From contig NC_090288.1 in the NCBI RefSeq assembly GCF_037392515.1, forward strand, positions 58,823,673 to 58,887,672: DNA of 64,000 nt, read 5' to 3'. The notes below the pieces were generated by a model. That model saw nothing but the letters and a program-made list of their open reading frames with translations, was not told the DNA's origin and ran no database searches. The DNA is from Haliotis asinina. Lineage: Eukaryota > Mollusca > Gastropoda > Lepetellida > Haliotidae. A program made the position numbers and the translations under genes. Shown in pieces: positions 6,476 through 17,400 of this stretch; position 1 is the first letter of the stretch, and the number at the start of each line of letters is the position of its first letter.

Positions 6476-9400
6476 ATGTCTACTGTAAGCGAGCTCAAGC
6501 GGGCCGCAAAACAGAGAGGTGTCATCGGGTATTCTAGAATGCGGAAGTCAGCATTGTTGAGATTACTAGGTTTAGAAGCCCCTCCTACGGTAAAACAATT
6601 AAAAGCTCAAGCAAAACAGCTTGGACACACGGGTTATTCAAACCTGGGGAGAGCCGGGTTAACCGCATTGTTATCACATGCCCCCGTAGCACGTCCCACT
6701 GTAAAACAACTGAAAGCCGAGGCACACGATTTGGGTTTAGGCGGGTATTCCCGTATGAGAAAACCACAGCTTGTAGAATTATTACGACAGAATAGAGCTA
6801 TTGACCTACAGTTCGTGCGCACTAAGCACGCCGTAGGCAACTATTTGGGAGGTTGGCGCATGCACGTTGATAGAAACATAGACATTACGGATATCAAGCC
6901 TCTGATAGCTGATAAGGTCAACCAGGAACTAAATAATCTAGGAAGTATCAAGTTTCAGATCACAGTGAAAATGTCGCTCGATAAGCAGGTTGGGAGTACC
7001 ACTGAGTATGTTCAGTCTTACTTCCGAGGTCAACAAGAGGTCGTCACACATGCAGAGACCATTGACGCATCAATCGATACAAGTTTTCAGCAGATACGAG
7101 AATACCTAGAACGCTATACACACTTGGGGTCCGGGTGGGTTGTAGATAAAATCGATAATGTCTATCTAGACATAGCTAACTACGTGCCGTTCAGAGGCGG
7201 GTCATACCTAGCCTTGCCTCCCTACTATAGGAACAAACATGCCATAGTAAACGTTAAGAATAGAGGAAACGATTGCCTGAGGTTAGCTATCAGGTCAGCC
7301 TTATTTCCAGCTGGCACTCATTCAGATAGGCTTTCTAGCTATCCCCAAGACGATGGGCTCAACTGGGATGGTATAGATGAACCCACCCCCATATCCCAGA
7401 TCACTAAAGTAGAAAAACAGAATAATCTGGCTATAAATGTCTTTGGGTACGAAGGTAACACAACAATAGTACACAGGGTCAGCCCGGTGAAGGATCACCA
7501 AGTTATCAATATATTCATGATCCAGCGAGGTGAGAAGTATCACTACACGTGGATAAAACATCTCAGCCGGTTGTTGCACGACCAGTCGAAACACGTTGGG
7601 GAAAAACACTTTTGTGTATGATGCCTACACGGTTTCAGTCGAGCTGATTTATTAGAATCCCACCGGGATGATTGCCAAGGTGTGGGGCAGACGGCCATAC
7701 GAGTCGACATGCCTAAGGAAGGTGAAAATATCCTAAAATTCAGTAACCACAAGAACCAAATGTCTGTACCTTATATTATATACGCCGACTTCGAAGCCTT
7801 AGTTGTGGGTGGGGATTCCCCCACACCCCCTAGTGGGGGTAGCTTCACCCACAAGACACAAGAGCATAAAGCCTGTTCGTTTGGATACATTGTCGTCCGT
7901 TGTGACGGGGAAACGAAAGCTCCGGTAGTGTATAGGGGCCCTGACGCGGCTGAAAGGTTTCTAAAGTGTTTGCAGGAGGAAGAAAAAATTATTAGGAATG
8001 CATTGTATAGAATCGCTCCCATGCGTATGACCCGAGCCGACAGGCTAGCTCACGCTAGTAGCACTAACTGTCACGTGTGCGACTCACCACTTAACGGTGA
8101 TTCGGTGAGAGATCACTGCCACATAACTGGTAAGTATAGAGGCGCCGCTCACAACGCGTGCAACCTCAAGCTTAAAATCAACCCTAAGACAATAAACATC
8201 CCCGTTGTCTTTCACAACTTGAGAGGGTACGACTCACACTTGATCATGCAGGCCATCGCGAAAATCGATGGTAATATAACGTGCATCCCCAACAACATGG
8301 AGAGATACATCTCCTTCAGCTTAAACGGACTTAGGTTCATTGACTCGTTTCAGTTCCTCCTGTCGTCACTCGACAGTCTGGTCAAGGCCAACAATACCTT
8401 CCCTATCACCGATCGATACACAGACGCCGAGACTAGACCCCTGCTTATGAGGAAGGGTGTGTACCCCTATGAGTACATGGATAGTTGGGCCAAGTTCACC
8501 GAGACCAGACTACCCCCTATTGACTGCTTTTATAGCAAGCTGAATGAGGCGTCCGTCTCACGAGATGATTACTCGCACGCGACTAACGTATGGAATAAAC
8601 TGGGTTGTAAGAACCTGGGTGATTATCACGACCTGTACTTGAGGACAGATGTACTGCTGTTAGCCGACGTGTTTGAAACGTTCAGGCGGACTTGTTTAAA
8701 GCAGTATAAACTCGACCCCGCATGGTATTACACCAGCCCAGGTCTGTCGTGGGACGCCTTGCTTAAAAAGACCGGAGTTAATTTGGAATTGCTCACAGAT
8801 TACGACATGCACCTATTCATTGAGAAAGGCTTGCGAGGTGGGATTTCCATGGCATCCAAACGATACGCGAAAGCAAATAATCAATACGTGAAAGGTTACG
8901 ATCCTAACAAACCAACCAATCACATTCTCTACCTCGACGCAAACAACCTGTACGGCTGGGCCATGAGTCAGTATCTACCTACAGGGGGATTCGAATGGGT
9001 ACCCCACGTTGATGTTATGGAGGTTGCACCAGATTCGAACAAAGGTTATATCCTCGAGGTTGACTTAGAGTATCCCAAGGAATTACACACATCACACAAC
9101 AGCTACCCCCTGGCCCCCGAACGTATGAGGGTTAACCCAGACTGGATGTCTGAGTACCAACATAACTTGTCAGGTGGGCGTGTGACAGACGTTGAAAAAC
9201 TCGTGCCTAACTTAATGAATAAGACCAAGTACATCGTTCACTATCGCAACCTACAGCTGTACCTGTCGTTGGGTATGAGGCTGACCAAAATACACAGGGT
9301 GCTCATGTTCGACCAGAGTCCATGGATGGAGCCCTACATCAGAATGAACACAGACCTACGAAAAAAAGCCACCAGTGATTTTGAGAAAAATCTCTACAAG

Positions 9401-10174
9401 CTCATGAACAACTCGGTGTTTGGTAAGACTATGGAGAACCTGAGGAAACGCGTGACCGTGAAGCTGGTTCGGTCGAGTGAGGAAGACAAGCTCAGGAGAT
9501 TGATAGCCAGTCCGGCATTCAACCGTAGTAAGATATTCACAGACAACCTGGTTGCCCTACACATGAAGAAAAGTCACATAAAATTCAACCGGCCTGTTTA
9601 CGTGGGGATGAGCATCCTCGATTTATCCAAACACCTGATGTACGACTTTTACTACAACGAGCTCAAGAAACAGTACGGCGACAGGTGTGAAGTGCTGTAC
9701 ACTGACACGGATTCCCTGCTGATGGAGATTCGAACCGAGGACGTGTACGAGGACATGAAAAAACACCTCGATTTATACGACACCAGCGACTACCCTAAGA
9801 CCCATGCCATACACAGTACTGTAAATAAAAAGGTCCTAGGTAAGATGAAGGACGAGTGTGCTGGCACGCCCATAGCCGAGTACATAGGGTTGAGACCGAA
9901 GATGTACTCCATACTGAAAGCCGACAATAGTGAGATCCGGAAGGCTAAGGGGGTTAAGAAGTATGTGGTGAAACAACACATCAAACACGCCAGATTCAAG
10001 GAAGCCCTGTTCAAGACCCGTACCTTTAGGCATAAAATGAACACACTTAGAAGTGATGGACATAAGATATACGGACTGACTATAAACAAGACGTCCCTGT
10101 CGCCTATGGACACGAAACGTTGGATAGCTATTGATGGGATAAACACATATGCATATGGACATGAAAAAATTTGA
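6476..10174 (+). pseudogene. POLB: Protein-primed DNA polymerase B (Polinton POLB), interrupted by one in-frame TGA
   Basis: Counting from ATG 6476, the frame spans 1,233 codons and is open except for TGA 7619-7621 (codon 382), which falls between the two Cys of a CxxC zinc-knuckle-like motif. N-terminus: three SAP/HeH-like repeats (for example TVKQLKAQAKQLGHTGYSNL) over residues 1-115. Then an OTU-like or spacer region, exonuclease motif YADFEAL (D438, E440), and an inserted Cys/His knuckle (CHVC 532-535, RDHCHITGKYRG). Polymerase motif A is LDANNLYGW (D821), motif B KLMNNSVFGKT (about 975-985), motif C YTDTDSL (D1077, D1079). All catalytic residues are present. A GC palindrome adds the GGDSPTPPSGG linker. 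The integrase start overlaps its end by 26 nt. Either a recent null allele or a readthrough stop. Confidence 0.92.
7805..7852. repeat. GC-rich palindrome, copy 7 (compound)
   Basis: GTGGGTGGGGATTCCCCCAC followed by CCCCTAGTGGGGG and a final CACCCAC. These nested inverted repeats are in frame right after the first exonuclease motif of POLB and encode VGGDSPTPPSGG, an insert in an otherwise conserved-looking region. Confidence 0.75.
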
Positions 10175-11123
10175 GGCTATTTACTACAGCCCGCGTGGGT
10201 ACTGGAAAGGAGCTAGCGCAGTAGATAAGCTAGCTAAAATAGCGCGAGTACCCCCGGAGGAAGCCAAAGCGTGGCTTGAAAAACAAGCCCTGTGGCAGAT
10301 CTATTTGCCGGCACCACGCTACGTGCCTAGAAGGAGGTTCGGTATTAACATACCTAATAGCGTTCACCAGGCAGACCTACTGTTCCTACCCCACGACAAG
10401 AGGTACAAGTATGCCTTAACCGTAGTGGACGTAGCCAGTCGTTACAAGGAAGCCGAACCCTTGACCACGAAAGATTCGGCCCAGGTAGCCAGAGGATTCG
10501 AACGCATATACAAACGCAGTCCGCTGACGTGGCCAACAGAGCTGCAAGTTGACCCCGGACGGGAGTTCATGGGTGCCGTGTCACAACTGCTAACCAAACA
10601 CGATACAAAGGTCAGGCGTGGCACGGCCGGAGCCCATCGCAGCCAAGCCATAGTTGAGAGATTTAATAGGACTTTGGCTGAGCGCTTGTTCGGCTATCAG
10701 TATGCTAGGGAGATGACCACCCCTGGAAAACGATCGACTGAATGGGTCACGAGGTTACCCAAGGTGGTGTCGGCAATCAACCATGAAGTCACCCGTCTCA
10801 CCGGTAAGAAACCGGCAGACGCTATCAAACTAAAATCAATAGTTGCAGAGTCGGCCGCTCCATTGCGTGGGAAGGAGAAACAAATACCAGATAGGGCCCT
10901 AGTGAGGTATCTATACCAGCCGGGGGAACACGAGGGCGATAGCCGTAAGCGAGCCACCGATCCTATATGGTCAGTCAAAACTTACAACATAGATAAAGTG
11001 GATATGAAAGCCGACGAACCTAACTTGTACTACTTGAGGGATGGGCCGGGTAGGGGATTTGTAAGAGAAGAATTATTAATCGTACCGTACGGCACAGTGT
11101 TACCTCCTACCAAGGCACAGTAA
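10149..11123 (+). CDS. INT: Polinton integrase (retroviral-type DDE), 324 aa
   Basis: Integrates the element into host DNA. Catalytic acidic residues are visible as D76 (HQADLLF), D135 (QVDPGREF) and E170 (IVERFNRTL), the rve core. The N-terminal YYSPRGYWKGASAVDKLAKI is typical of Polinton integrases, and the C-terminal part (VRYLYQPGEH to VREELLIVP) resembles the SH3/chromo-like DNA-binding tail. The ATGs at 10149, 10155 and 10161 all lie within the 3' end of POLB, so the start is uncertain by four codons. The frame is intact. The integrase sits at the extreme right of the element, as usual. Confidence 0.95.
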   Translation: MHMDMKKFEAIYYSPRGYWKGASAVDKLAKIARVPPEEAKAWLEKQALWQIYLPAPRYVPRRRFGINIPNSVHQADLLFLPHDKRYKYALTVVDVASRYKEAEPLTTKDSAQVARGFERIYKRSPLTWPTELQVDPGREFMGAVSQLLTKHDTKVRRGTAGAHRSQAIVERFNRTLAERLFGYQYAREMTTPGKRSTEWVTRLPKVVSAINHEVTRLTGKKPADAIKLKSIVAESAAPLRGKEKQIPDRALVRYLYQPGEHEGDSRKRATDPIWSVKTYNIDKVDMKADEPNLYYLRDGPGRGFVREELLIVPYGTVLPPTKAQ

Positions 11124-11422
11124 TTACCGCCAACTTTTTTGTAGTAGGGGTAATACAGTAGCAAGAGCTAATGACCCAACCAAAGCCTTATTTAGTAAAT
11201 AAGGCTTTGTAGAGACATTTCTTGAAAGTGGTCCAGAACTATCATTCCCTATACTACTGTACTTTTTGTCAGTGCTAGTGCATACCCACTGACACAGGTT
11301 CTCTGTACCATGGTTAGCATGAACACCGAAAGTCTCAGCTGCAGTGGTATACACTGTTGGTAGTAAGCTGTCAATTGGCAACACTGTGTAGCAGGTTGTC
11401 TAACGTGTGTTCTTGGTTCCAG
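11124..11422. other. Polinton right flank / POT1 intron
   Basis: No gene. A poly-T run and the palindrome at 11182-11208 are followed by intron sequence ending in the acceptor TTGGTTCCAG at 11422. The Polinton end should be in the first part, but no inverted repeat partner is available to fix it. Confidence 0.5.
11182..11208. repeat. Perfect 13-bp inverted repeat
   Basis: AAAGCCTTATTTA, one G, then its exact complement TAAATAAGGCTTT. It lies 59 bp after the integrase stop and could be a terminator-like hairpin or part of the Polinton end. No function can be read from sequence. Confidence 0.75.
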
Positions 11423-14400
11423 ACCTCATCATGATCCTGAGTCTCGTAGATGAGACGTTGTTTGAACAAGAGCAGAAGTTAAAGTGTGTACTGTTTCTCA
11501 AACCCAACAATGTGCCTGAAGTGGAGGTTGGCAGTGTTGTACGCTTTCATCGTCTCAAGGTAGGTGCCCAAGTGTTAGACGACTGTTCAGAACACCTCAA
11601 GTAAAGGCCAACAGTGCCATACTCTTTCATCATGTCAAGTAGGTGCTTAGTAACAGGAGACTGTTTAGAACATGTCAAGTGGAGGTCGACAGTGTCATCA
11701 GCTTTCATCATCTCCTGGTAGGTGCTCAGTTGACTGGATAAGTGGGGGAAGGTAATGTTTAACCACAAGGGACAGAATTATACACAAGTTAAAAAAATAA
11801 TTAAATTGAGTATGTCTGAGGAATACTTGCCCTCAACATATTGAACTAGACCTTGTCATGTATTCATTTTTGGACAGAATATGTGTTTGTGTTCGGAACT
11901 GTACCTCCATCATGTGTTATGGATTACTTGTATGTCGTGTTACAGATCGGGACCCACCAGGGGGAGCTGCAGGGTGGTACATCAGCAGGGTTTTCTTGGC
12001 TCGTCTTCAACACACCCGAGTCAACACCTCAGTCTTCCTCCCCTAACTACACATACTCCGAGGAAAACAAGAAGAGGGTGATTATTTAAGCTGATCGTCT
12101 GATAGCATAAAGTTAAATGTGCCACCTAATGGTGTCTTTCAGTCCTTACATTTTGATTTGCTAAAGCATCTCTTGGAGGGACCTTGCTGAGCAGTAGATT
12201 CACTGCACCGTACGTTCAATTAACAATCTATTTCATCCCATAAGTCTGTTATGATGTCATTGCTAGTCATTGCGCAATATGTGTTCCAAATCATCTATCC
12301 TGTATGCACAAATAGCTGCAATATTGCTGATGCAGCATTAAGCAATGCTCGCTCGCTCACTTACTCACCTTGCTTGATAGGATATCAATACAGAAGTTAA
12401 TATCCATGGATTGTGTCCATATTATCCTCTCTCAACTTCTACGATATGCCTAGAAAAGGATAAGGAGAATTGTGTTGTTTTGTTTGTCAGGTAAAGCAAC
12501 TGTTTGACTGGTCCAGCTCCCGTGATGCACCTGTGGTGGATGCAGCAGCGACACTTTCAGACATTGCTGTCAATGGCTACTTCAACCTCACCTGCCAGGT
12601 ATGTTTTGTCCAAGTTGGTCTTTTGTTTTTAAAATCAACTGTATTATTCACAGGAAAGGTCCTCCTTGAGCCCAATGTGCTGGTGAGTACCACATCTGTA
12701 ACATATAACCAAATGTTTTTCTTGAGGGGAGGACTGGAGCTAAGTGGTGATGGTATTCTCATATCCATTAGAAGACTCACTTGGTTCACTACTAGGCAAC
12801 AAATGGTATATTTCTCATGCCATATCTGTGATCCTGCAGAACTATAGAAATTCCTTTGAATTATGCTTGTTATTACCTTCCATGTCTTTAGCGAGAAGTG
12901 GGTGATATAGTATTAGGCACAAGTGTGCAAAGTGGAATATCTTAAGAACCGTAGATTCGATTCTTTTCATACTTGTTACTTGTTTTCATCACAATTTATG
13001 TTAGGACCCAGGCAGGTTTGGTGACTTTTATCTTCATTTCAAGGTCATTTTACCTTTGTCAGCAAAATATCTCATTCACTGGATTTTCTTAGATTTGATA
13101 CCAACCTTCATCTAAAGAGGGTGCAGAGCCCAGTCGATTTTGGTGACCTTCAGCTAAATTTCAAACAAAACTTCAGAATGTTAACCTACATGTTAAGCTT
13201 CTCAGCAAGTTATCTCAAGAACCGTCCACTGAATTTTCTTCATTACTGACGCCAAGCTCCATCTAGAGAAGGCACAGGTCGCAGCAGATTTTGGTGACCT
13301 TCATATAATTTTCAAGGTCACAGCAACACTGAAGATTTCAGCATGTGAACCTGCAAGTTAAGTTTGTCAGCGAGATACGTCAAGAACCATTCACTTGATT
13401 TTCTTCACATTTGACACCAAACTTCATGTGCAGGGCCCAGTTGATTCTGGAGACCTTCACATAGTTTTCAAGGACACGCAGCAGTTCGAAGATTTCAGCA
13501 TGTTAAGATAGCTCAAGAATTGAATTTTCTTCATTGACATTCAACACTTTTTTTTAAAAGTAATCATGTTGATTCAAGGTCAGAGTGAGTCTTGAAAATG
13601 TTTATGTTTGAACAGCTACAGAGTAAGATATCAGGAGAGGTTGACTTGTCATGTTTTTGTTGACATTTAACTTCATCTTAAACAACAAACTTCACTTTCA
13701 TTACTTTTTAAGTTTGATTTGATAATTTGCGAAAGGGGATTATGTCACCATAGTGACAACTACTTGTTTACTTATATTTTTTGGACATATCAAAAACATT
13801 TCTACAATTAAGCTTTGTACTGTGGCAAGTTAAAAAGGGGATTCTACGTTACAACAGGTCCCCTACAGCCAGTGCCTGTCAATGATATAAATGGGTTATT
13901 TACTGGGCGGTCGAACTGTACTCATAGTCTTTATTTATGCATTTCCTAGGTTTGATAATGAGGGTCTTTCAGAAGTGCAAAAGTATGGAATGAAGCTAGG
14001 TTGATTCAAATAAAAAAACTAAGTATCTTGCTATTATTTCCAGCTTATTTAATATGGAAGGTCAAACATATTTTACTCCACACTAAATACATAGTGTGCT
14101 TGAACTTCCAGTGAAGAAGTAACATTACTGTCTTGATGTAGAACATGGCTGTGAAATGAGGGAACATTTGTCATAACATCAGTCACTTGATTGTCTGATC
14201 CAGACTAAATTCTTTGCAGGCCTTCATCATGTAGTGGGAATTTTGCAGCAGTATGAACCAAGAAACCTATCATGTTAAATTTGTTGTGACATTTGTGTTT
14301 CTTGTTTCAGGTGGTCTCCACCTGCGTCATTGAAGATGGTGTCTGCTTCTTGCTGAGGGTGTGGGATGGAACCAAACCCATCTAGTAGGTGTTTGTGTTT

Positions 14401-17400
14401 TCATCTTTAGAAATTAGTGAAAATTTCACACAATTTTCATCAGAACACTTGAGCTCCAGATATGCGCGTATGTGTATATTTTACTCAATAAAATCTCATT
14501 TACAAATATGGGAGTAAAAGTGCATACGAATGATTTAAAATTCAATAGGTCTGTAAGTGTAATACTTTGCATACTTACTCAATGGTAGGCGATGCCTATA
14601 TGTACATATGCTATTATAGCCATAGCTACTGTCCGGAGTTTAATCTAATTGTCACGTGGCTTCCATGTTGAATATTTAAACATGGCTGCCAAATATTTGG
14701 CAGCATAACAATTACTGAAAACATTTAGTCTATTATACATTTAGGGAAGTTAAGTACCCAATAAGGATAATATCCTCTCTGAGCAAAAGTACTCATTTCT
14801 TTAAACTAGTGAGAGTAGACAAAATGCTAGTTACTACTTACAAAATGCAATTACTCATAGATAAAACAGACAAGGGAGTAAATACCCAATTGCTTGAAAA
14901 AATATAATTATCTGGAGCTCAGAACACATTCTGGATCTTACACTTTTGGGTTTAAGTTTCTGCTAGTTGTTAACTCAAAGTTTTTGACTGTCAGAGTACA
15001 TGGGCCCTGAAATACACAGACAATGTGTGGTCAGCCATCACCGGTTTCAGCGAAGTTCGAATGGTTCAGAAAGGCTACTTCTAGCATGTCTAGTGGGAAG
15101 GTTTCACGGCATTTATGAAATGTGAAGACGGATCTGATTTTGTAAATGCATGTAATGGTTATCAGACTGGCGTATTACAACACTTCCTTCACATGATGGT
15201 TTGAAACTTGATATTGTAGACACAAATCAATGAATTGATAAAGTGTATAGCATTGTCTGTGTCAATCCACTTGGTGTGAATTCTGTGGGGAATCTTCACA
15301 CCTTTTCTCCGTAGAACGTGAAACACTGTGATTTCCATTCCAGCCCTGTACGTGAGTTGGACACTGAAGGAAATGAGCGTGATGTGACCTCAGATCCATG
15401 TCTGCTACAGAGAGCAGACGGATATCTGTACGATGTCTGTGTGTTTGATGACCACTTCAGTACGGCCATCAGGGCACAGGTTAGATCAGGACTTGCTTGC
15501 ATATCTGTAGTAGATACTCTGTATCTACTGTGTGTAGTACTCACTAGTGCGTGCGTGCGTGCGTGCGTGCATATGTATGTCCATTATATCTCATGTCTGT
15601 AGTAGATGCACTATATCTCTTGTATGTAGTAGATATGATATAAGTTATCACATCGTGTCGAGGGAAATACGGGGTTTTATCAGTCCCGAGTAAGGTTGAA
15701 TACAACCATACGAGGGACCGATAAAACCCTGTATTTCCCTTGACACTATGTGATAACGCATTTATCTAGCTGAATGTTTTCACTAAATCAAAACAAGACA
15801 ACACGCATCGAATCGACTGGCTGCCATGTTGACACCAGCTGATTGTTTGACCTCAATGCACCGCACGTTACTAAAGGCTTGTCGATGCACACTTTTCTCA
15901 CTTTCGCAGTGGGAGTATACGACTTTTATGATGGATGTACATGGTATTTTATCAGTCATGTGGACCAATCAAAACTCAACATTCTTACATGAGGCTAGAT
16001 AATATATCTTCTGTCTGTAGGATATATACGATATCACCAATCTGTAGTAGATACCCTTTATTTCCGTTCTGTTGCAAGTATGCTATATCTCATATCTAGA
16101 GGATTGTACCATGGCATTGTGATATCTTTCATTGTGTCTCTGACAAAGATCTAATGTTTTATAGAATGTGAAGGTGATATCTCAAGGTTGTCATGTATCA
16201 TTTAGCATTTAGTGATGCTGATCTTGTCACTTTGATGTCTTCTGTGTACCAGTTTTGCTGTGAGGATGTCCATCTGATGTTTATTCACTTGCAGCCAGGC
16301 ATGTTTCTGAAGTTCTACAACCTCCATGCTGCCGAGTACAAAAGCGGGGACAACTGTGACAGCCTGTCGGCCCTCCCAACAATTGAACTTGTGTTACATC
16401 GCGGGACAATGTATGGCAGGGGGTTATTAATTCTACATGAACAATCACGGGATGTGAAAATTCTGCAAGATAAGTTGAATGTTATTGTTCCTACTGGTCC
16501 ACAGCTGCCCTCAAGTGAGCAGAATAAAGGGAGACAACTTGACTCAACACCCACTCGGAATGGAGTGGGGAATAATTCTAGCGATGGAGCTATGCAGCAT
16601 CATGCATCGTGGGCAGATGTTGATGAGGGGATTGATGTGGGGCTGACACAGGAAGGAATCAGTTATTCTCGTAATGCAGGGGACAGAGCCAAGACATCCA
16701 GATATGGCAACCAATCAGATGACAGTGTAGAGGGTGAATGTTACATGTCTGCCATTCAACTGTCGTGTGATGCTTTGTCAGCTCAAGTGTGTGATGAGTC
16801 ACGATGTATGCAGGAGACAGCTACCGGTAAGGGAGGAAACTTAAACATGAAAGTTTTTATAAGAATTGTCAAAAGTTACAGATTGTTGTTCAGAAAATAT
16901 AAGTACTTGAAAACATCAATTACTATTTACAGTGAGACCTTGGATATCTGGACACATTTCATTTTGTGAAAATCATCTGGATAACAAAATATCCGAATAT
17001 CTGGATTTCTGTCATCCAGGCTTTGTTGTTCAAACGGTAGCAAGCAGCCACTTCTTGGTTAAAATCACTTCCCAAAGAACATGGTCATTTTGATTTGCCA
17101 GTTAAAATTCACTCAAGTGTCAGATAGTTTTACTTATCCAGGGGTTGGGAAACAGAACTTTGACAGTGGACCATTTTCAGGATTATTAGCTATTAATGGG
17201 CCATTTTTTATTCTAATGTGCGAAATGGCACATGTCCCCTGCCTTTCCCAATGCCTGCTTATCACCACCAATGTACCTAACTGTACTGCCTTCCTAAATG
17301 CCCGGTGCCTCACATAATTTGTGGACTAGTAATTAAGTAAGGAAGTCAGTGTGCAGATCCCACAAGAATAAGATTAAAACTTTCAATATCTTAATTGCAA

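Larger units (their letters stand above)
1..11210. mobile_element. Polinton/Maverick (adintovirus-like) DNA transposon, right part
   Basis: The block contains protein-primed DNA polymerase B, a DDE integrase, a packaging ATPase, both ends of a double-jelly-roll major capsid protein and several small structural genes. This set is diagnostic of metazoan Polintons/adintoviruses. The left terminus, the capsid protease and the left inverted repeat are outside the window. The right terminus is not certain: it lies between the integrase stop (11123) and the first POT1 exon (11423), perhaps near the palindrome at 11182-11208. Genes are compact, intronless and often overlap, unlike the host genes to the right. 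Two core genes are broken, so this copy looks defective. Gene content and order are seen; the exact boundary is inferred. Confidence 0.93.
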
